Below are positions 1-8,081 of a stretch of 64,000 nucleotides of DNA, in pieces (positions within the stretch are counted from its first letter, which is position 1; the number at the start of each line of letters is the position of its first letter). The stretch is taken from positions 1,736,001-1,800,000 of the forward strand of contig NZ_AP024850.1 of NCBI RefSeq assembly GCF_024346675.1, given 5' to 3'. The notes beneath the pieces were generated by a model. The model was not told where the DNA came from. It made no database searches and was given only the letters and a program-made list of their open reading frames with translations. A program made the position numbers and the translations under genes. This DNA comes from Photobacterium sanguinicancri. GTDB taxonomy: Bacteria > Pseudomonadota > Gammaproteobacteria > Enterobacterales > Vibrionaceae.

Positions 1-2
1 TT

Positions 3-62
3 TTAACTTATGTGGTTTCGCTGGTCTTTTTGAGTGCGGTGCAGTTGGCCGCAAAAAATTGA
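3..62 (+). CDS. C-terminal tail of a membrane protein (cut by window start)
   Basis: An open frame enters from the left edge and ends at TGA 60-62. The 19 visible residues are hydrophobic (VVSLVFLSAVQLAA) and end in KN, as expected for a last transmembrane helix. The family cannot be told from so little. It lies 39 nt upstream of the next gene on the same strand, so it may be the end of another cassette-type gene. Confidence 0.3.
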   Translation, partial: LTYVVSLVFLSAVQLAAKN

Positions 63-101
63 TAGTAGTGAGTATTTGGAACGACTTCATAATAAGGGAC
101 T

Positions 102-878
102 ATGATGGAAGAACTTCAAGGTGGGCGTGAAGGGCTCATTTTTCGCTCGGAAGATAAAGTGTATCGACCAAGTGGTTTTTGGTCTGTTTCAATCCATAAA
201 TTGCTGTCTCATCTCGAAAGTGAGGGCCTTAATGGTGTGCCAAAATCATTTGGTTTCGATGATAATGGGAATGAGGTTTTATCTTATGTGTGGGGTGATG
301 TTTACAATTACCCTCTAGTTGGTGCTATCTCGACGACTGAAGCATTGTGTTCTGCTGCCGTACTTTTAAGTCAGTATCATGATGCAACAGTATCCTTTGT
401 TCAAAGTGAACAATGTAAAGATTTAAGGTGGCGTTTACCTACAAGAGAGCCGCAAGAAGTCATCTGTCATGGTGATTATGCTCCATACAACGTGGCATTA
501 AAGGAAGATACAGTTGTTGGTGTTTTTGACTTCGATACGGCTCATCCTGCACCAAGGATTTGGGACGTGGCTTATGCTATTTATTGTTGGGCGCCTTTTA
601 AAACGAATCCATATGATTCGTTAGGTGATGTAACAGAGCAATCCATTCGTGCAAAGCAATTCTGTGATTCTTATGGCCTATCATATAAAGATCGTATTCA
701 ATTAGTAGACACCATGGTGTCGAGGGTACAAGCCTTAGTTGATTTTATGCATAACGAAGCGGCCAAAGGTAATAAAGCATTTATAGCGAATATCAGAGAT
801 GGACATCATTTGGCTTATATCGCTGATATTGAATATTTAAAGCGAAATAAAGAACAAGTAACTAACTATTTATTGTAA
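102..878 (+). CDS. Aminoglycoside phosphotransferase (APH) family kinase
   Basis: Small-molecule or antibiotic kinase of the protein-kinase-like fold, 258 aa. The Brenner motif HGDYAPYN (His123, Asp125, Asn130) gives the catalytic Asp and a metal ligand. DFD at 143-145 is the second metal-binding motif, followed by a conserved WDVAYAIY helix. The N-terminal lobe is short. The start ATG at 102 (or 105) follows an AAGGG ribosome site. The substrate cannot be read from sequence; many such genes in vibrio cassette arrays have no proven resistance role. The catalytic residues look intact, so the enzyme is probably functional. Confidence 0.85.
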   Translation: MMEELQGGREGLIFRSEDKVYRPSGFWSVSIHKLLSHLESEGLNGVPKSFGFDDNGNEVLSYVWGDVYNYPLVGAISTTEALCSAAVLLSQYHDATVSFVQSEQCKDLRWRLPTREPQEVICHGDYAPYNVALKEDTVVGVFDFDTAHPAPRIWDVAYAIYCWAPFKTNPYDSLGDVTEQSIRAKQFCDSYGLSYKDRIQLVDTMVSRVQALVDFMHNEAAKGNKAFIANIRDGHHLAYIADIEYLKRNKEQVTNYLL

Positions 879-882
879 AAAT

Positions 883-1284
883 ATGACATCAAGCAAGGTG
901 ACGTTACATTTTGCTATTTTGTTGATAGTTGGGGTGCTTGGTTGGTTTAGACTTAGCGTACATTAAGAAGGATGTTCCAAGGGCGCCTTTCTTGTTTTTT
1001 CTGAGGATGATTTAATCCAAGGCGTACCGAGTGGTAGTTATACCTGGTCGAATTTTAAGAAACAGTATGCTTTAGAGACTCTGAATTTATTAAACAAAAA
1101 CCCAAATAGTCAAAATGATCTAAAAAAATTCTGGGTACAGTCATATAGCTCGATATCTAAAATTCATAATAGTCAGATGGACGTTTGGTGTTTTCCTAGA
1201 GTGTGGTTGAATAAAGAGGGCAAGCTACAAGTTGTCTTGGCACATTCAACTGCTTTCGTGTTAAACAAATTTATCTGTATTTAG
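883..1284 (+). pseudogene. Small anchored protein interrupted by one in-frame stop
   Basis: ATG 883 opens a frame encoding MTSSKVTLHFAILLIVGVLG, an N-terminal membrane anchor or signal peptide. It meets TAA at 964-966 and continues in the same frame for about 105 more codons to TAG 1282-1284. The downstream part reads as ordinary soluble protein with segments such as GVPSGSYTWSNFKKQ and MDVWCFPRVWLNKEGKL. One nonsense change therefore splits a gene of about 133 codons. The family is not recognised. It starts 4 nt after the APH gene, on the same strand. Confidence 0.6.
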
Positions 1285-1451
1285 TTATAACAGTTTTAGC
1301 GAACCTGATACCCACTTTTATCGTCGACAGCTGATAATGCATCTGGGTTGGGTACTGTCGTTGTATCTGGTAGTGTAACTAAGTTGGGTGAAAAATAATT
1401 TAAATAATAAATTCAGTTTCTTAATGTACATTAATTGCAAAGGAGGAAGTC

Positions 1452-2252
1452 GTGCAAGAAGAATACAGGGATTACTACGCAAAATTTGACGAAGATAAGC
1501 GTCTTCTATCTCAAAATATAACGCGTATTGAGTTTGATACAACACTAAGTGTATTGGGGCCTTATATTACGTCAGTAAGTCACTTAACTGAGCTTGGTGC
1601 CGCGACTGGTCGTTATTCACTGCACTATGCTCAGCAAGGTATGAATGTGACGGCAGTAGAGTTAGTTCCTGAATTAGTAGATCAACTCAATGGCAACGCT
1701 AAGAGTCAACATTTAGACTTGGCTGTTTACGAAGCAAATGCAACTAACGTAAGCTTTATTGAAAGCGGCACTCAAGATGTCGTTTTAATTTTAGGACCGC
1801 TTTATCACATACAATCGCAATCAGACAGAGAAGCGGTATTAAAAGAAGCAAGTCGCATATTAAAACCCAATGGTGTGGTTGCCATTGCGTATATCAGCCG
1901 TTTCTTTGTTGCGGGTTTGCTAGCAAAAATGTCCTGTAGTTTAGTTTCTCCTGAAGTGCTAAGTGAATTAAATGAAAGTGGCTTAGTCAGATCATCTAAT
2001 GTAGATCCATTTTTTAGAACGGGTTACTTTGCTAAGCCTTCAGAAATTGAAGAGTTAGCAATTCAGTCAGGCTTTAGTGTCGAAAGTCATATCGCAACCG
2101 ATGGGTATGTTCGTTTTATTGGTCAGGAAGTCAATCAACTCGATGAGCAGCAGTATCAAGCATGGTTCAAGTATCATCTTTCAACGTGCTCAGAACCATC
2201 ATTGCTGGGTAGCAGTAACCATGGTTTAGTTATTGCGAAAAAGAGCAGTTAA
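1452..2252 (+). CDS. Class I SAM-dependent methyltransferase
   Basis: 266-aa methyltransferase with a Rossmann fold. Motif I is ELGAATGRYSLHYA, with a variant glycine loop; the acidic residue ending strand 2 is in TAVELVPEL. The post-motif segment VVLILGPLYHI and the ASRILKPNGVVAIAYISR region (motif III and following) also fit. Translation starts at GTG 1452 behind a strong AGGAGG at 1441-1446. Such proteins methylate small molecules or are stand-alone cassette proteins; the substrate is unknown. The stop codon overlaps the start of a VCR-like attC site, which supports its being a gene cassette. Confidence 0.85.
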   Translation: MQEEYRDYYAKFDEDKRLLSQNITRIEFDTTLSVLGPYITSVSHLTELGAATGRYSLHYAQQGMNVTAVELVPELVDQLNGNAKSQHLDLAVYEANATNVSFIESGTQDVVLILGPLYHIQSQSDREAVLKEASRILKPNGVVAIAYISRFFVAGLLAKMSCSLVSPEVLSELNESGLVRSSNVDPFFRTGYFAKPSEIEELAIQSGFSVESHIATDGYVRFIGQEVNQLDEQQYQAWFKYHLSTCSEPSLLGSSNHGLVIAKKSS

Positions 2253-2370
2253 CAAACGACTAAAAGTGATACTAACGCGTGGGGTTTTCAGTTTGAATCA
2301 GCTTTAGTGTTTACGGTGTAAAGGTTTGGGCTAGGTGGTAACGTTACTTATTACTTAACCTGACGTTATG
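2250..2370 (+). other. VCR-like integron attC site
   Basis: About 120 bp right after the methyltransferase stop. It begins TTAACAAACG and ends CCTGACGTTATG, the left and right core-site forms of Vibrio attC repeats. Between them are AACGCGTGGGGTTTTCAGTTT and TGTTTACGGTGT (2308-2319), segments typical of VCRs. The length and boundary motifs match a cassette recombination site. The 12-mer TGTTTACGGTGT recurs in the degenerate site at 4891-4902. Confidence 0.7.
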
Positions 2371-2389
2371 TGCAAAGAGTAAATATGAA

Positions 2390-2911
2390 ATGAAAATACA
2401 TTGTCGAAAGTTGTACGATATTGATTATTCAAATATGAGGTCCCTCCTGCTAAGAGATGGGGCGAACGACTGGAACTACATTACCGAAGACAGCATATCA
2501 ACTCAATTCGCCTTGATTGATGAAGGGAGGGCATCGGTTGTTTTAGCTGAAGTGGAAGAGGGGGAGATCATAGGGTTTGCCGTTGTCATTCATAGTGACG
2601 CATTCCCAGCCAAACTTGCAAAATACACAGATTTTTCTGATATCGCTTACATTAAGGAAGTTGTTGTTAGTAAAAATCATAGCGGAAAAGGCTTGGGTTG
2701 TAAGTTGCTTCAAGAGTGTGTCCTTATCGCCTGTAGTCGGAATGCGAGTACCGTTTTCGTTGAAAGGCATGAGGAAAATGCGGCTTCTGCAGGGATGATG
2801 CGCAAGGCCGGATTTGAAATTATTGACACATTTTATGACCCAAACAAGAGGTCAACAGGATCAAGAAATACGTCAGTATTAGCAAAATGCCATACAAAAG
2901 TATCAAGGTGA
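2390..2911 (+). CDS. GNAT family N-acetyltransferase
   Basis: 173-aa acetyl-CoA-dependent acyltransferase. Motif A is IKEVVVSKNHSGKGLGCKLL: the beta-4 strand, then the Q/R-x-x-G-x-G/A pyrophosphate-binding loop in the form HSGKGLG. Motif B, ENAASAGMMRKAGFEI, ends the fold. The acceptor substrate is unknown. It begins 19 nt after the attC-like site and is the sole gene before the next remnant, consistent with a one-gene cassette. Confidence 0.85.
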   Translation: MKIHCRKLYDIDYSNMRSLLLRDGANDWNYITEDSISTQFALIDEGRASVVLAEVEEGEIIGFAVVIHSDAFPAKLAKYTDFSDIAYIKEVVVSKNHSGKGLGCKLLQECVLIACSRNASTVFVERHEENAASAGMMRKAGFEIIDTFYDPNKRSTGSRNTSVLAKCHTKVSR

Positions 2912-3103
2912 CATTTATATATTTTCTCAGGGTTTCCAGCCTTAGGTAAATCAACATTAGCAAAGTTACTTGCTAAAGTTGATTAATGCCATGTACGTTC
3001 TCAACAAGAAGCTAGGTTGAGAAAAGTACGATACTACCGAGGTGAGTATTATGACTCAGTCAAATACGGCGTGTTACGCTCGGAGTGGTTAGAACACAAA
3101 TAA
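2912..3103 (+). pseudogene. Remnant of a P-loop AAA-type kinase
   Basis: Reading from 2912, a frame encodes LYIFSGFPALGKSTLAKLLAK, with a complete Walker A motif (GFPALGKST) at the N-terminal position usual for small AAA kinases. It stops at TAA right after KVD. The same frame continues with RYYRGEYYDSVKYGVLRSEW and ends at TAA 3101-3103. There is no start codon, because the preceding gene's TGA abuts. The middle of the protein is missing, so this is a deleted and interrupted copy. Confidence 0.55.
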
Positions 3104-3166
3104 TGAAGTATTTGGTCGGATAACTGCCCAGCCAGTATTTTATGTTTTGGAGGAGTAGTCTGTTAT

Positions 3167-3697
3167 ATGGAAAGTAAGCGATTAAAACTCACTCCGCCAT
3201 CATTAGAATATGCAGATTCGATGTGGGCTATTATTCAAGAAAGCGAAGCAGAATTAGCTGAGTTTCTTCCTTGGGTATCTGAATCTCTGACGCTGAATAA
3301 ACTGAAAGATAATATTGAATTTGCCGCCAAAAATTACGACAACTTTTCTGATGACTTCTGGTTTAATGTTTTTGAAAAAAGATCAGGGGCTTTAATTGGT
3401 GCTGTGGGCTTTATTGTTCGAGACCCTGATGTGCCATATTTTGAAATTGGCTACTGGCTTAGTACCGCAATGGTCGGTAAAGGCTATATAAGTGAAGCGG
3501 TGAAGATTGTTGAACGCTTTGCTTTTATCGATAACAAGGCGCAAAGGGTTGAAATTAAAATGGCGGGCTCTAACGTTAAGAGTCGAGCGGTTGCTGAGCG
3601 TTGTGGCTATCAACTTGAAGCTAAATTAGATAATGGACGTCGTTTAGTTTCTGGCGAGTTGGACAGCACGGTTATTTACGTGAAAACTGCGTTATAA
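3167..3697 (+). CDS. GNAT acetyltransferase, RimJ/RimL type
   Basis: 176 aa. It begins MESKRLKLTPPSLEYADS, as RimJ/RimL-like acetyltransferases do, and carries EIGYWLSTAMVGKGYISEAV, with the GKGYISEA acetyl-CoA loop, then VAERCGYQLEA near the end. This subgroup includes ribosomal-protein N-acetyltransferases and many uncharacterised homologues. GGAGGAG at 3150-3156 is the ribosome site. The following 110 bp start TTATAACAAGC and may be a decayed attC site. Confidence 0.85.
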   Translation: MESKRLKLTPPSLEYADSMWAIIQESEAELAEFLPWVSESLTLNKLKDNIEFAAKNYDNFSDDFWFNVFEKRSGALIGAVGFIVRDPDVPYFEIGYWLSTAMVGKGYISEAVKIVERFAFIDNKAQRVEIKMAGSNVKSRAVAERCGYQLEAKLDNGRRLVSGELDSTVIYVKTAL

Positions 3698-3812
3698 CAA
3701 GCAGAAAAAGCTGATAGTGGACTTCACCCGTTTAGTGGACACGTAAGGTTAGGCGATGGCCTAGAATGCCACTAATGTGCAGTGATGCCAGATGAAGAAA
3801 AAGGAACTTTCA

Positions 3813-4349
3813 ATGTTTAAACTGGTAACCAAGCGCCTGATTATTCGAGATATGACGCTAAATGATGAGCGTGCTTTTGTCGCGATGTCTCAAGACCCTA
3901 AGTATCAGCGCTTTTACGATGAAGGTGATTGTGAGCCGAGTAAATACCGAGAGCTAACGCATCTGTTTGTGGCCCAGGCCAATGAGCGGCCTCGTCAGTC
4001 GTATCAGTTGGCGGTTGAAGACAAAGATTCAGGCGCGTTTATTGGCACGGTTTGTCTACGTTTAGAGGCCAATAACCAAGCATCGATGGGGTGTGCGTTC
4101 GCCAGAGGCGCTCAGGGCTGCGGCATTAGCTTGGAAGCGGCTCAATCTCTGGCAAACTTTGGCTTTTCTGAGTTGGGTATCCATCGTATTTACGCCGAAA
4201 CAATTAGCAAAAACCTTGCGGCAATTAAGTTGTGCAAATCACTTGGGATGAGGCAAGAAGCTCATTTTAGAGAGCATCGTTTCTTTAAGGGAAAGTGGTG
4301 GGATACTATCGTTTTAGCGGCTTTACGTTCTGAATGGACACTGGCTTAA
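3813..4349 (+). CDS. GNAT acetyltransferase, RimJ/RimL type
   Basis: About 178 aa, start MFKLVTKRLIIRDMT. I prefer ATG 3813 to the in-frame ATG at 3792 because AAGGA (3801-3805) sits 7 nt before it and family members begin at this residue. CAFARGAQGCGISLEAAQ is the acetyl-CoA loop region; HRIYAETISKNLAAIKLCKS and the FREHRFFKGKWWDTIVLA tail are hallmarks of RimJ-type enzymes. The substrate is unknown. It is 12 nt upstream of a broken gene on the same strand. Confidence 0.85.
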   Translation: MFKLVTKRLIIRDMTLNDERAFVAMSQDPKYQRFYDEGDCEPSKYRELTHLFVAQANERPRQSYQLAVEDKDSGAFIGTVCLRLEANNQASMGCAFARGAQGCGISLEAAQSLANFGFSELGIHRIYAETISKNLAAIKLCKSLGMRQEAHFREHRFFKGKWWDTIVLAALRSEWTLA

Positions 4350-4361
4350 TAGGAACTAAGC

Positions 4362-4834
4362 ATGATACACAGCATTGAAGCATGGATAGATGAAACGAAC
4401 GCGATGTTTGCCGATAAGCGGCAAAGCTGCTCTCAATTTTCTCAGCCTTTTGCTGGGTTCTACTCTAAAGAATTCCTGGCTAACGCATATTTTGTCGTCG
4501 TTGAGAGCCTTCCAAAGCCAGATCTCCCAGAGTTGCGCGAGGCTGGTTTAGGCGATTTCCTCGATATGGACGTTCAGGGGATCACATATAAAATACCTAT
4601 TACATAGTGCCGAGTGTTGCGCTTGATTTAAGGTTGCACTTCCATGAATTAGTGCATGTATCTCAGTGGAATGCCCTTGGGGCTATTGGCTTTTTGCAGC
4701 GCTATATTTCTGAAGTGCAGACTCTTGGTTATGCCGAAGCGCCGTTAGAGAAAATCGCGTATACATTTGATTATCACTTTGCACAAGGTGGACAAAAAAT
4801 CGATGTCCCAAGCTACATTGAAAATAATATATAA
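4362..4834 (+). pseudogene. Frameshifted HExxH metallopeptidase-like protein
   Basis: Two consecutive frames together make one about 158-aa protein. The first runs from ATG 4362 to TAG 4605-4607. The second frame carries LRLHFHELVHVSQWNALGAIGFLQRY, with a zinc-peptidase-type HELVH motif. Adding one A to the run at 4590-4593 would join them as GITYKNTYYIVPSVALDLRL. A single-base loss (or sequencing error) therefore separates the N-terminus from the catalytic half. The start of the second frame is internal, so the gene is probably dead. Confidence 0.65.
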
Positions 4835-4940
4835 ATCAAGCATTAAAGATAGCGCCTTAAGCTTGGGGTTTTAGTTCCAATTGGGTAATGTGTTTACGGT
4901 GTCATGGATTAGGTTAGTTAGTTCACTATTTTAACGCGGT
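4833..4940 (+). other. Degenerate VCR-like attC site
   Basis: About 105 bp after the metallopeptidase remnant. It keeps CTTGGGGTTTTAGTTCCAAT and TGTTTACGGTGT (4891-4902), which align with the clear site at 2250-2370, but both core ends are worn. It is probably no longer recombinogenic. Confidence 0.45.
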
Positions 4941-4966
4941 CTTTAAAAACGGTAGGTATCAACATT

Positions 4967-5623
4967 ATGCGAAAGTTAAAGCAGCTTATAATTCTATCTG
5001 TTTGTTTGATCTTCATAGCTGCTGGAGCAGTAAATCAAGGTGTTAGTGGCTTTCTTTGGTCTTTGCCTTTTGTTGTCGCTTTTATCTATGTTTTACGGTC
5101 ATTTTCGGTAAAAGCAAAAATAGCTTTAATGACTTTTGCCGCGACTCTTATTGTTCCATTAGCCTGGAAGCATGAAGAAAATAAAATCATATATCCTTGG
5201 ATTGATAGTGCATTTACAGCGACTTGTACTTGGGAGGCTATAAAATACGAACGAGGTTTTACAGGCTATGATTACGCAACGTTAGTGCCAAAAGGTGCTG
5301 AAGTTGAAGAGCAATATGTAATTAGTAGACATGTTATTCCCTGTGATGTTGATTGGAAATTAACTCGTGTATTTGTACGGCATCCAAATTTAGGTACATT
5401 GTATTATCCTGTCTTTTCTATAGCGGGTTATGAAGCCACAATGTCGGGGTATGAATTAGATGATGCTATTAAATCGCAAACGTTGAATCATAGCCAAATA
5501 CATTCTTCTTATGAGCTTCAATCTGAATGGACGAACAGTTTGAGTTTGTTAATGATGTGGGCAGCAATACCGATAAAGCTACTCACTGGTGTTATGTCAT
5601 TTTTTGCCCATACAAGTGCCTAG
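4967..5623 (+). CDS. Hypothetical multi-pass membrane protein
   Basis: 218 aa, not recognised. Three hydrophobic segments lie near the N-terminus (about residues 6-22, 28-44, 52-68), then a polar domain of about 120 aa containing two cysteines, then a last hydrophobic segment near 190-212. It sits between two VCR-like sites (4833-4940 and 5624-5723) on the cassette strand, so it is most likely a cassette-borne membrane protein. No catalytic motif is visible. Confidence 0.6.
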   Translation: MRKLKQLIILSVCLIFIAAGAVNQGVSGFLWSLPFVVAFIYVLRSFSVKAKIALMTFAATLIVPLAWKHEENKIIYPWIDSAFTATCTWEAIKYERGFTGYDYATLVPKGAEVEEQYVISRHVIPCDVDWKLTRVFVRHPNLGTLYYPVFSIAGYEATMSGYELDDAIKSQTLNHSQIHSSYELQSEWTNSLSLLMMWAAIPIKLLTGVMSFFAHTSA

Positions 5624-5723
5624 AACACATTCCCAGCGCTTGGCATTCTCAGTTCTAGAGTGGTTTACGGCGCTGTGTTTTAGGAAGGCGTAGCAGCGTT
5701 GTTCACCCCTTAACAGGGCGATG
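5624..5723 (+). other. VCR-like integron attC site
   Basis: About 100 bp beginning at the preceding stop codon. CAGCGCTTGGCATTCTCAGT, then GGTTTACGGCGCTGTGTTTT, then GTAGCAGCGTTGTTCACCCC and TTAACAGGGCG follow the internal order of Vibrio repeats. The left core is degraded (GAACACATTC). Confidence 0.6.
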
Positions 5724-5741
5724 AACGTACACGGAGGTACT

Positions 5742-6146
5742 ATGTATAAACCAAGGGAAATAGAAGGCTTAGTCGATTGGCTAGATCCTGATGGTGTAAA
5801 AATATATACGATTTCAGCCGATGAAAGCACTATCGATATGGATGCCTTTAATCTGCGACTTTCCCAAGTGAAAACGATGCAGCCAATTGATTGGGCTGAC
5901 ACCGCTGCTTTTGTTATTTTCCACAATGGCGCAAGTGCTAAGTATCTGGTTTTGGTGTGGTGGGGTAATGATAATGAGCTATTTACTTCTGTGTCGGTTG
6001 AGGTAAATGGTGATTGGGTTATTGACCCTGCTAAGTATTCCTTTTGCCTTTATGACATGGAAGTGATGTGGAAAGAGCGCAATATCTATATTGAAACAAT
6101 GGACTCTGGCAGGCCGTCGCTAATGAGGTATCGTACTTGCCGCTAG
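5742..6146 (+). CDS. Hypothetical cassette-borne protein
   Basis: 134 aa from ATG 5742, which follows GGAGG at 5733-5737; an upstream in-frame ATG at 5721 lies inside the attC-like repeat and has no ribosome site. The protein is acidic and rich in Trp (VDWLDPDGVKIY, IDWADTAAFVIFHNG, VLVWWGNDNELF). It has no signal peptide or membrane helix. I do not recognise the family. It is bracketed by attC-like sites at 5624-5723 and 6155-6247. Confidence 0.6.
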   Translation: MYKPREIEGLVDWLDPDGVKIYTISADESTIDMDAFNLRLSQVKTMQPIDWADTAAFVIFHNGASAKYLVLVWWGNDNELFTSVSVEVNGDWVIDPAKYSFCLYDMEVMWKERNIYIETMDSGRPSLMRYRTCR

Positions 6147-6154
6147 CCGTATGC

Positions 6155-6247
6155 TTAACAAGGGATCTGCGTGCCGTTTCACTTACCTAGGTTTCGTGTT
6201 ATTGCAGTGCAGGTTGCGTCGCTCATCGCTTTGCAGGGCATTAGGCT
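6155..6247 (+). other. VCR-like integron attC site
   Basis: Starts TTAACAAGGGATCTGCGTGC and ends TTTGCAGGGCATTAGGC, matching the left and right ends of a cassette recombination site, with GTGTTATTGCAGTGC between. It separates the hypothetical gene from the nitronate monooxygenase gene. Confidence 0.55.
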
Positions 6248-6278
6248 TCAACAGTTAAATAGTTAGTAAAGGAATACT

Positions 6279-7316
6279 ATGCACTACAAGGAATTATTAG
6301 GGACGGATTTACCTATTATTCAGGCGCCGATGGCTGGCGTCCAAGACAGTACTTTGGCGATTGCCGTCAGTGAAGCTGGCGGATTAGGCTCTTTACCCTG
6401 TGGCATGTTAAGTACGGAAAAAATCATCAGTGAAATTGAACTGATCAAAGCGTCAACGCGCAATCCATATAATCTTAATTTTTTCTGTCATGAGCCTCGC
6501 TCTTATGATGAAAACCGCCAAGCAATTTGGCGAAATATACTCAAGCCATATTTTACTGAGCTAGGCGCTAAAACAGACCTTTCCGCTGGTAGTAATAGAG
6601 TGCCTTTTAGCCATGATATTGCTGATGCTATTGAACCTTTTTCACCTGAGTTCATTAGTTTTCATTTTGGGCTACCAGACAAAGATTTATTACAACGTGT
6701 AAAAAGCTGGGGAACAAAGGTTGTATCGTCTGCGACGACTGTTGAAGAAGTCATTTGGTTAGAGTCGCGAGGTGTACACGGAATCATCGCCCAAGGACTA
6801 GAAGCAGGCGGGCACAGAGGAATGTTCCTCTCTAATAAAATCTCAACTCAAATCGGGTTAGTATCGCTTGTTTCTCAGGTTGTTAATCGCGTTAATGTTC
6901 CCGTTATAGCCGCAGGGGGGATCAGTGATAGCAAAGGCGTGAATGCTTGCTTGCAATTGGGAGCAAGCGCAGTGCAAATTGGAACGTCATATTTATTGTG
7001 CACCGAAGCTAAAACATCAGAGATACATAAGCAGGCATTAACGAGTGACAAATCATCGCACACGGCTGTAACGAATATATTTTCTGGTAAGCCTGCTCGG
7101 GGTATCGTGAATCGTGTCATGGATGAACTTGGCTATATGAGTGCATTTGTTCCTGAATTTCCGTTTGCTTCAATTGAAATGTCGCAACTACGTCATAGGG
7201 CCGAAAAGCTAGGGATGGATGGTTTTTCTCCGTTATGGTGTGGTCAAAATACTCAAGGGTGTAAAGAGATTTCCGCAAAAGCACTCACAGTTCAGCTTGC
7301 CGGAAAGCGTGAGTAA
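6279..7316 (+). CDS. Nitronate monooxygenase (FMN-dependent)
   Basis: 345-aa TIM-barrel flavoprotein of the NMO/2-nitropropane dioxygenase family, oxidising alkyl nitronates such as propionate-3-nitronate. Signatures in order: PIIQAPMAGVQDSTLAIAVS at the N-terminus, FHFGLPD, AQGLEAGGHRG (phosphate and FMN loop with the usual His), VPVIAAGGISDSKGV and LGASAVQIGTSYLLC. The length is normal for the family. An AAAGGA ribosome site precedes the start. It lies in the cassette-like block; detoxification is the likely role. Confidence 0.88.
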   Translation: MHYKELLGTDLPIIQAPMAGVQDSTLAIAVSEAGGLGSLPCGMLSTEKIISEIELIKASTRNPYNLNFFCHEPRSYDENRQAIWRNILKPYFTELGAKTDLSAGSNRVPFSHDIADAIEPFSPEFISFHFGLPDKDLLQRVKSWGTKVVSSATTVEEVIWLESRGVHGIIAQGLEAGGHRGMFLSNKISTQIGLVSLVSQVVNRVNVPVIAAGGISDSKGVNACLQLGASAVQIGTSYLLCTEAKTSEIHKQALTSDKSSHTAVTNIFSGKPARGIVNRVMDELGYMSAFVPEFPFASIEMSQLRHRAEKLGMDGFSPLWCGQNTQGCKEISAKALTVQLAGKRE

Positions 7317-7360
7317 ACGACTATAGCGTTAATTGTACAAATGACGACATAGGCGTTGTA

Positions 7361-7498
7361 ATGATTGTATACGGCGATTTACAATCAGGCGGTTATGAAG
7401 CACGTCAAATAATGGAACTGCGGTTTTTCTCGTCAACTGCTCAGGTGGATGCCTGTGAAGTGATGTGCGGTTGGAAAGTTAGTCGCCAGCACTATTAG
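7361..7498 (+). pseudogene. Possible glutathione S-transferase N-terminal remnant
   Basis: A 45-codon frame begins MIVYGDLQSGGYEARQIMEL. This resembles the first strand and helix of small bacterial GSTs (xxYGDLQSGNxYK). The remainder does not look like a GST and the frame ends at TAG 7496-7498. There is no ribosome site. It is best read as a truncated copy inside the 250-bp spacer. Confidence 0.3.
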
Positions 7499-7569
7499 CA
7501 TGGTATTCGCAGGTGTTTATTTTTGTGGGGATGCCCACCAATCTCAAAATATAACATTAAGAGGTAACA

Positions 7570-8022
7570 ATGATCCCAGTAAATACATCCATCGTTTCGG
7601 GTGTCGCGCTATCGGAAATTAACGGTGAAACAAAAATGCTGTTAATGAAACGAGTGAAAGGTGGCTTCTGGTGCCATGTTGCAGGCTCGATAGAAGACGG
7701 TGAGACTGGTATTAATGCTATTGTTCGAGAGTTTCAAGAGGAAACTCAAATAGAAGTAGAAAATTTGTACAACGCTCAATTCCTAGAGCAGTTCTATGAA
7801 CCTAGCGCGAATGTTATAGAGCTCATTCCTGTTTTTGTGGTTATGTGCCCACCGGAACAGGCGGTTATTTTAAATGAAGAACACACTGACTATAAATGGT
7901 GCACTTTAGAAGAAGCATTAGAACTCGCGCCGTTTCCAAATCAGCATGCTGTGTTTAAACATGTATGGTCATACTTTGTAGATAAAAAAGTGAATACGCT
8001 TTATCGAGTAAAGATCGGATAG
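7570..8022 (+). CDS. NUDIX hydrolase
   Basis: 150 aa. The Nudix box reads GSIEDGETGINAIVREFQEETQIEV: the GX5E, REUXEE and final acidic residues that bind Mg2+ are present, but the usual Gly near the end (EEXGU) is Gln. It hydrolyses a nucleoside diphosphate linked to another moiety; the substrate is unknown. A GAGGTAAC ribosome site precedes ATG 7570. The next gene starts 60 nt downstream on the same strand. Confidence 0.85.
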   Translation: MIPVNTSIVSGVALSEINGETKMLLMKRVKGGFWCHVAGSIEDGETGINAIVREFQEETQIEVENLYNAQFLEQFYEPSANVIELIPVFVVMCPPEQAVILNEEHTDYKWCTLEEALELAPFPNQHAVFKHVWSYFVDKKVNTLYRVKIG

Positions 8023-8081
8023 CAAAGCTTAGATAGAAAAGGCCAGGTAGAAAAGGCGATTTTCAGGAGGAAATTATAACA

